From: Nepenthes gracilis
Taxonomy: Eukaryota; Streptophyta; Magnoliopsida; Caryophyllales; Nepenthaceae
Length of the DNA stretch: 64,000 nt
Direction of reading: 5' to 3'
Assembly (NCBI GenBank): GCA_033239525.1
Contig: BSYO01000015.1
Location: forward strand, 18,537,713 to 18,601,712
The notes below the pieces were generated by a model. The model saw only the letters and a program-made list of their open reading frames with translations, was not told the DNA's origin and made no database searches. The position numbers and the translations under genes are program-made. Below, in pieces: positions 58,276 through 64,000 of the stretch (within the stretch, counting starts at the first letter, position 1; the number at the start of each line of letters is the position of its first letter).

Positions 58276-58592
58276 CCAAAGGGTTGAAGTCCTCGGCCGT
58301 TTGGCATGTCCTTCGACAAAACCGAATGGGTTTTCTGTAGTTGTCCGCGTGCGTGGAGGAGTGATGACGCTTCTAAATGAGGGCTTGGTTTCAAGCTTGG
58401 TCCGAGACAATTAATGTCCTTGGAATTGTGGCTAACCAAAGATCTGATGCTGTGGTGTCCGAGAGTTTTTCTTTGTCCGAGAACTTGTGGCGCCGCCATT
58501 TTGGGTTCTGCAGAGCATTAAATGCGAGATTGACGGGTTGACAGACGTCTCGGGAATGCAGGGCCATCATGTTCCAAGAATGAATGGCCGTG

Positions 58593-58607
58593 TGACGCGT
58601 GGCCAGG
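58593..58607 (+). promoter_or_regulatory. Conserved block upstream of antisense ORF 2
   Basis: TGACGCGTGGCCAGG is identical to 45481-45495 and in the same position relative to the antisense ORF. Confidence 0.5.
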
Positions 58608-58638
58608 GTAATGATGGCGCCTTTTAAATTTTTAAATC

Positions 58639-58645
58639 TATAAAT
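58639..58645 (+). promoter_or_regulatory. TATA-like box for antisense ORF 2
   Basis: TATAAAT in 'aaatctataaatcggttttc' lies 107 bases before the ATG at 58752. The matching place in element 1 (about 45530) reads 'gtttaaatccccttttcc', with the box decayed. Confidence 0.4.
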
Positions 58646-58751
58646 CGGTTTTCTTTTCCCACAGAATTACTTCTGCTCCTTTGCGTTTCGTTTTCCTCCT
58701 TCCTTCTACGCTTCCCTTTGTATTTTCCTGAGTTCCCATTTTCTATTTCCC

Positions 58752-60603
58752 ATGGCTCCTGGTGTGAACGATATCGCCTCATCGTTGTCGCTGGAGAAGT
58801 TGGATGAGATCCGGCAGCGGTATACCATCCCTGACTCCATGGCGATGGTGGTTCCAGGGCCTACTGAGAGGGCACGTAATCCCCCAGATAGCTTCATCAC
58901 TGTTTGTGAGGTCCACCTAAAGGGTGGGCTTCGATTCCGGTTCCAAAGGAGTTCACGAGATCATGGCGGCTTTGAGGTGCCCTTCATTAGGCTCCGGTAA
59001 CTCGTTAGGTATTTGGTCTCTCTCGTGTTTTTCTTGATTGCCATGAAAAGCGTTTAAGCGCATAGATGGTCAAGATTATATTTAGATTCACGCATAATCT
59101 TGACTGGGTTACCATGACCCCTCGCCCAGAATTTTCGGTTATGTGCGGGGGGAATCCAGATTCCACCAAAAGATGGAAAGATAAGTTTTTTTTTTAGGCC
59201 GTCCCGAGGATTGGCGCATTCCCAATGGATGGGGGAATGTGGCCAATCATTATTGCTCTGATCCCTCGAGGGAAGAGAGGGAGGCCGTCCGAGGACTTTT
59301 CGACCTGGTAACAACCAACTTGGGGAGTTTCCACGAGAACAAGCAAAATGTTTGGTTGTCGCCTGAGAATTTTGCTAAGGCTAAATGGGTACTATCTCCT
59401 GGCGGCCCCGTTGCTTCTTTGCCCTCTGAGAAGAAAGGAAAAAGACTAAAGAAAAAGGCCAAGCCTTTGAGGATCAAGGGGCCGTCCGATCGTTCGAAAA
59501 TAAACCGTCCGGGTGAGAGCTCTAAGCCCCCGGCCGAGGGCTCTAGATTCTCGTGACCATTGTTGAGCCGTCCTCGTCCAATGATGATGACAATGAAGTT
59601 ATTGCTCCCATGTTCAAGTGGTCGATGACTCAAGCCGCTCCTCCCAGCCCTATCTCTCGGATCATTAGAGACATTGTTGAGATCCCTATCGTCCAGTCTC
59701 CCAGTGATGTGCCAACACAATAGATTCGCCGAGGACATCGATGTGAGAACGCGGAGCGGGGAGAGGTAAGTGCGGCGCTGACTCAATCGGCGAGGTGGTG
59801 GAGGCCGAGGTGGGAGCGATTGTTGATCCTTTGAGCTCCCTACCGTCATAGCCTTGAGTTGATGTGATGAAGAGATTTCTCGTGTTCTTTGAGGAGGAGA
59901 CGGTGGCGCTTTCTATTCTTTGTTGAGTCCACGGCCAAATCCCTTTATTTGAGGCAGGGTTGAGGTTTACGTGGCGCGCCTGTGAGGCCCAAGCACCCCG
60001 AGACCCGTTGGGAGGCCATTGTGTGGCGACTTCCTCGTCTCCCGGGTACTTTTATTTTTCCTCCGAGTGCCCCGCCTCCATTTTCCTGTCCTAATGGTCT
60101 TTGCCCTTTGATGTAACTCCAAGATGTGGTTGAAAAGATTAACGCAATAATCGGAGGGGTTGCCTAGGGCTTCTCCCGAGGAGGCCACAAGATCGCCGGA
60201 GGCGGCCCCGAAGGGAGACGGCCTTCTAGAAGAAAGATAGCCTCATTGGAGGACACCGTGAAGCTTTCGCCTCAGCTGCTCCAGGACAGGCTGTATTGTC
60301 AGGACGAGAGGCTGAGGGCGTCCATATCAACCGCGGACCTTGCACCTCTTGGAGAGCAAATCTTTGGGAATATGTGCCAAGTATCGACTATTTGATCAAT
60401 GGTTCCCCATTGTTATACTTGATCCTCGAAACGTCAATGCCTTAACGGCGGGGGATTTATACGGGATTACCGGGAGGCCTTTTCTCAGCTTCTCTCAGCC
60501 AGGGCCGCCTCGTGACCCTCTTTCTCCAAGGCCGTCAGGGCCTTCAGACTCGGCGGGGACTTCAGGGATTCAGGAACACCAACCTCAGGAGTTTCTCCAA
60601 TAG
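58752..60603 (+). pseudogene. Antisense extra ORF of Tat-type element 2 (broken)
   Basis: ATG 58752 opens 'MAPGVNDIASSLSLEKLDE' and 'RYTIPDSMAMVVPGPTERAR', parallel to the ORF at 45671. Frameshifts follow near 58950 and 59190. A second open stretch (59239-59556) gives 'DLVTTNLGSFHENKQNVWLS' and the basic patch 'KKGKRLKKKAKPLRIK'. A last one (60340-60603) gives 'LDPRNVNALTAGDLYGITGR' and a Pro/Ser-rich end. The coiled-coil middle is poorly preserved. It is antisense to the element's pol and lies between pol and the 3' LTR. Minus-strand ORFs across it (59250-59849) are shadows. Confidence 0.75.
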
Positions 60604-60774
60604 GCAGAATTTTCGGTGATCCAGCCTCTAGTTCCTTAGGTTTTTTTTTTTTTTGTACATGTATTCTTTGATGAAATAAGACTTAAATTTTTTACAATGT
60701 CTGGCTGTGTGTCCTCCTTCCTTTTTCGTCATGCCTTCGTTGAGCTTGGTCCTCCAGCGGTGCTTGGATAAAAC

Positions 60775-60975
60775 CAAGTCTTTGAATTCGACCTCTTGGG
60801 CCGCTCGGGCCAGGCAAGATTTTTTTTTGAACCTCTTGGGCCACTCGGGCGGAACCATTTCTTTGAATCGACCTCTTGGGCGCTCGGATTTCGAGTTTCT
60901 TTGATTCGACCTCTTGGGCCGCTCGGACGGAACCGAGTTTCTTTTTTAATTGGACATCTTGGGCCGTGTTTCGTC
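60775..60975. repeat. Minisatellite of about 40-48 bases, Tat-type element 2
   Basis: Five imperfect units around 'gacctcttgggccgctcgg', with spacers like 'gaaccgagtttctttgaat'. It is homologous to 47960-48160. It lies between the end of pol (61003) and the antisense ORF, so in the element's 3' untranslated region. The ORFs through it (60628-61039) reflect the repeat. Confidence 0.8.
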
Positions 60976-61002
60976 CGCGCGCTTGTGGGTTACCTTTAGC
61001 CT

Positions 61003-62340
61003 TTACTGATAATATTTTTTGAGGTGCACGGCGTTCCATGTTCGGGGGATCAACTTACCCTCTTGGCTACGTAGCTTGTATGCCCCGTTCCGAAGGATCG
61101 CCGAGACCGGGAAGGGTCCCTCCCAATTTGGAGAAAGTTTGTTCCGGCCGACATTCTTTCCAGTTGCCTCGATGCTTCTTAACACTAAGTCTCCACCTCA
61201 AATTGCCGCGCCCTTACCTTTTGTTGTCGTAACGGGCCACCGTTATGTCGCTATGCTAAGTCGCTTCCTCAAGCAAGTCAAGTGTTCACGGAGCCTTTGG
61301 CAGGTCTGGGTCAAAGTATTCTACTCGAAGACTTGGGAGGTCCACTTCTATTGGTATGACCGCTTCTACCCCGTAGCAAAGGCTAAAGGGAGTCTCCTTA
61401 TATTTATTCTCTCGGAGTCCTATAAGACCAATAGTTCATCCGCCTAGGAGCCCCCGAGTCTACTCGGTTTGGTCTTAAGCCCGTATTGATGGTCCGATGA
61501 CCTCCACTATTTGGCACGAGGGTAGGCGACGGATGTATGGACCAGGTTGATTCCGAGGCGAATCGTTTCCCGGTGAACTGCATTCCGTTGTCGGTTACGA
61601 TGCATTCGGGGATCCCAAACCTTTACGATGCACTGCCGAGAAACATTGCGTTCGCTCCGTTATTAGTTTGCCTCCACCCACTTTATAGTCTATCCCGACA
61701 ATGAGGAACTTCTTTTGCGCATTTTGGGTCCGAGGATATCAAGCCCCCCACCAGGCGAAAGGCCACGGAGATCGTAATGCCCGAGTTGGTGTGGGGTGAG
61801 GTTCAAGTTGCTATGGACCTAGCAATTCTCGCACTTGCTTACAAAGTCCATGGCGTCATACTTCATCGTAGGCCAATAATACCCTTGCCTCATTATTTTG
61901 AACCCCAAGTTTTTACCTCCAATATGAGACCCGCAGATTCCAAGATTCACCTCCTGGAGGGCGTATTCAGCCTCCTCGAGGGTAAGGTACTCAAAAAGGG
62001 GCCGAAAACCCCCGACGATATAAACGGCCGTCCACTATGGCGTACCACCCGCGATCTTCTTTATCCTGTTGGCTTCGGTAGGGTCCTCGGGTAGAGTTCC
62101 GAGATATCTCAAGTATGCGGTCATCCAGTGTCACACTTATAACCTTGGTCTCTGGCTCCTCTATGGTGGGTCGTTCGTGGTTTCCCTCATTCCTTGGGCA
62201 TTATGTTGATATCCGCCTTTTCGTTCTCTATCCTTGGAATGTGTATGAACTCTAAAATTCATCCCTTTTACCCTCATGAGGTATTTGGAGAGCCGAGGAT
62301 TGACTTGATTTCCCGGGACCTCGGTTGATGACCAGCTCGA
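61003..62340 (-). pseudogene. Integrase of Tat-type element 2
   Basis: The C-terminus is clear (61003-61185): 'KLSPNWEGPFPVSAILRNGA' and 'LIPRTWNAVHLKKYYQ', the common end of Tat-type pol. Upstream the zinc region reads 'EVNLGICGSHIGGKNLGFKI', 'GYYWPTMKYDAMDFVSKCEN' (about 61800-61960), and a damaged core follows. Many stops and frameshifts are present, and the acidic catalytic residues cannot all be traced. Confidence 0.75.
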
Positions 62341-62920
62341 AATCACTATAAACCACCAAGTCCCCGGCCGAGCATTCCTTTATTTTTGTATTCGCGACAT
62401 TATTGGTGGCCGGAACCCCAAGGTTACCGAGTACTTAATCTCTGACCCTATAGGGGTCCGCAGCACAACACCAGCTCCACAACCATCCTTCATGGAGGAG
62501 CCGTCCACGTGCAGCGTATATCTTATGATCCTGTTTTGCTGTTCTAATCATTAAGCGCAATGACGATAAAATCCGCAAGGGCACGGCCCTTCATGGCCAG
62601 CTCTTGTCGAATTTGCCTTCGATAGCCCACTTTATCAGTCGCCCTGAGACCTCGGGCTTCTGGAGGACGGTCCTTAGTGGTTGGTCAGTCAGGACCACTA
62701 TCTTATGCGCTTGGAAGTAAGGCCTTAGCTTTCTAATCTTCTCCCCGTGTGCGGATATCGGGTCTCACCGCGAATTTTGCTAACGTTACACTCGGCCTTG
62801 ATTCCACTCTTACCAAGACCAAGCTCAAGGCCTGGTCGGTCACTGACAGGTACAAGTAGAGCTCCTCTCTCGGTTGAGGAGAAGCCAGGAGAGGAGGGTT
62901 AGCAAGATATGCCTTAAGGC
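62341..62920 (-). pseudogene. RNase H region of Tat-type element 2
   Basis: Broken text such as 'LYLSVTDQALSLVLVRVESR' (about 62800-62855) and 'QELAMKGRALADFIVIALND' (about 62560-62620) places the RT connection and RNase H between RT and integrase. Heavily frameshifted. Confidence 0.65.
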
Positions 62921-63694
62921 CCTAAAGTGCCTCCTCGCAATCGTCGCTCCAGCGAAAGCCTTGGGTCTTAGGTCCTCTGAGTGCCTTGAAGAAAGGCAAA
63001 TGTCTCTCGGCCGATTTGGCCAGAAAACGGGAGAGGGCGGCCACCCGCCCAGTGAGTCTCTGGACCTCTTTTATAGTCCGGGAAGATTGCATGTTCAGAA
63101 TAGCCTGGATCTTTTCGGGGTTTGCCTCGATCCCGCGCTGGAATACTATGTAGCCGAGGAACTTCCCGGACGTCACCCCAAATGTGCACTTGCTGGGGTT
63201 CAGCTTCATTTTGTGGGCCCTTAACACTCGGAAGGTTTCTGTCAAATCCTCAATGTGGCCCCTACTGATGGTGCTCTTCGCGAGCAAGTCGTCTACGTAA
63301 ACTTCCACGTTTATGCCGATCTGGTCCTTGAACATTTTGTTGACCAGTCGTTGGTACGTTGCGCCAGCGTTCTTGAGACGAAGGGTATCACTTTGTAAAC
63401 AAGATGTCCCTTGGTCACCATGAAAGATATATGCTCTTCGGTACACATTTTTATCTGATTCTACCCCGAGTAAGCGTCCATAAAGCTGAGCAGCTCGTGG
63501 CCGGACGTTGAGTCCACCAATTGGTCGATCCTGGGGAGGGAAAAGCTGTCCTTCGGGCAGGCTTTGTTGAGATCTGTGAAGTCGACGCACATCCTCCACT
63601 TTCCACTGCTTTTCTTCACCATGACCATGTTGGCGAGTCAGTCCGGGTATTACACCTCTCGGATGAATCCTGCGTCCAGGAGCTTCTTCACCTC
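62921..63694 (-). pseudogene. Reverse transcriptase of Tat-type element 2
   Basis: RT continues from the linker: 'FIREV', 'KWRMCVDFTDLNKACPKDSF', then frameshifts near 63600 and 63400. The open stretch to 62922 gives 'AGATYQRLVNKMFKDQIGIN'. The catalytic VYVDDLLAKS box has YVDD codons at 63299-63288. Then come 'HKMKLNPSKCTFGVTSGKFL' and the thumb 'VQRLTGRVAALSRFLAKSAE'. The catalytic box is intact, but the frame is broken. Confidence 0.85.
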
Positions 63695-63997
63695 CTACCG
63701 GATGGCCACCAACTTTTCTGTTGAGTAATTCCTTCGCTTTTGCCTAATAGGCTTGTGGTGTGGATCCACGCCAAGCCTATGTACTATTGTCTCGGGAGAG
63801 ATGCCCGGCATGTCCGCGCGGGACCAAGCAAACACGTCTGAGTTCTCCTTTAAAAATTTTGTGAGATGTTCTCGAACAGACTCTTCCAGAGAGCTCCCTA
63901 TCTGGACGCATTTCTCAGGGTTCTCGGGGTCCAAAGGAATTCGCAGGGTAGGTTCACCAGGTTGCGTTTTGCGGTTTGTCCCCTCGAGGTCTTCCAT
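63695..63997 (-). pseudogene. Protease-RT linker of Tat-type element 2, at window edge
   Basis: A 100-codon open stretch reads 'IPLDPENPEKCVQIGSSLEE', 'ENSDVFAWSRADMPGISPET' and 'HHKPIRQKRRNYSTEK'. It matches the plus-strand Tat copy at 35940-36190. The upstream protease and Gag lie beyond position 64000; the frame is open at the edge, so the ATG shown is not a true start. Confidence 0.8.
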
Positions 63998-64000
63998 TGG

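Noticed and set aside
59250..59849. 199-codon minus-strand ORF in Tat-type element 2
   Set aside because: It lies opposite the homologous, though broken, extra ORF and has no match in element 1.
1..64000. A new defence or metabolic gene cluster
   Set aside because: Apart from the DUF676 gene, all coding text is assignable to LTR retrotransposons; no operon-like or clustered host genes were seen.

Overview
The window looks like nuclear DNA of a eudicot plant. It is AT-rich and dominated by decayed plant LTR retrotransposons: Ty3/gypsy chromoviruses, Tat-type Ty3/gypsy and Ty1/copia. It holds one intron-rich host gene, with GT-AG introns and an alpha/beta-hydrolase protein of plant type. The species cannot be named from the sequence. 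No bacterial, organellar, rRNA or CRISPR feature was seen. One ambiguous base (N) lies at 22716.

Layout. 1-6.8 kb: LTR fragments in both orientations, including a solo LTR (3500-5794, minus) with a 5-bp target duplication ATAGG, inserted in a decayed chromovirus. 6.8-25.8 kb: two related LTR types (here A and B) and an old chromovirus whose integrase is split by a younger chromovirus (13054-22768) with 2.5-kb LTRs and target duplication TGCAC. The younger copy carries every domain from Gag to chromodomain but has several stops and frameshifts. 25.8-28 kb: LTR-like debris. 28-37.9 kb: three plus-strand elements (copia, Tat-type gypsy, copia), each cut short where the next begins, with no right halves. 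38-44 kb: minus-strand LTR material, about 1.2 kb of degenerate telomere-like CCCTAAA repeats, microsatellites and an 801-bp tandem duplication. 44.1-48.2 kb and 57.5-64 kb: two minus-strand Tat-type elements. Each has, from its 3' end, an LTR, a purine tract, an antisense extra ORF and a minisatellite; the right-hand one also has pol, running off the window end.

The gene (48797-56612, minus) can be spliced by hand into 11 exons and an uninterrupted 446-codon reading frame for a DUF676-type putative serine esterase. Its largest intron (2.5 kb) carries an (ATT)n microsatellite and a probable solo LTR of Tat type. A fold-back MITE sits about 160 bp upstream of its start codon.

Function. Only the DUF676 gene looks functional. 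The most interesting retrotransposon signal is the antisense extra ORF. It occurs in two diverged Tat-type copies, with a shared 15-bp upstream block, a TATA-like box in one copy, and a minisatellite built on the same motif beyond its 3' end.
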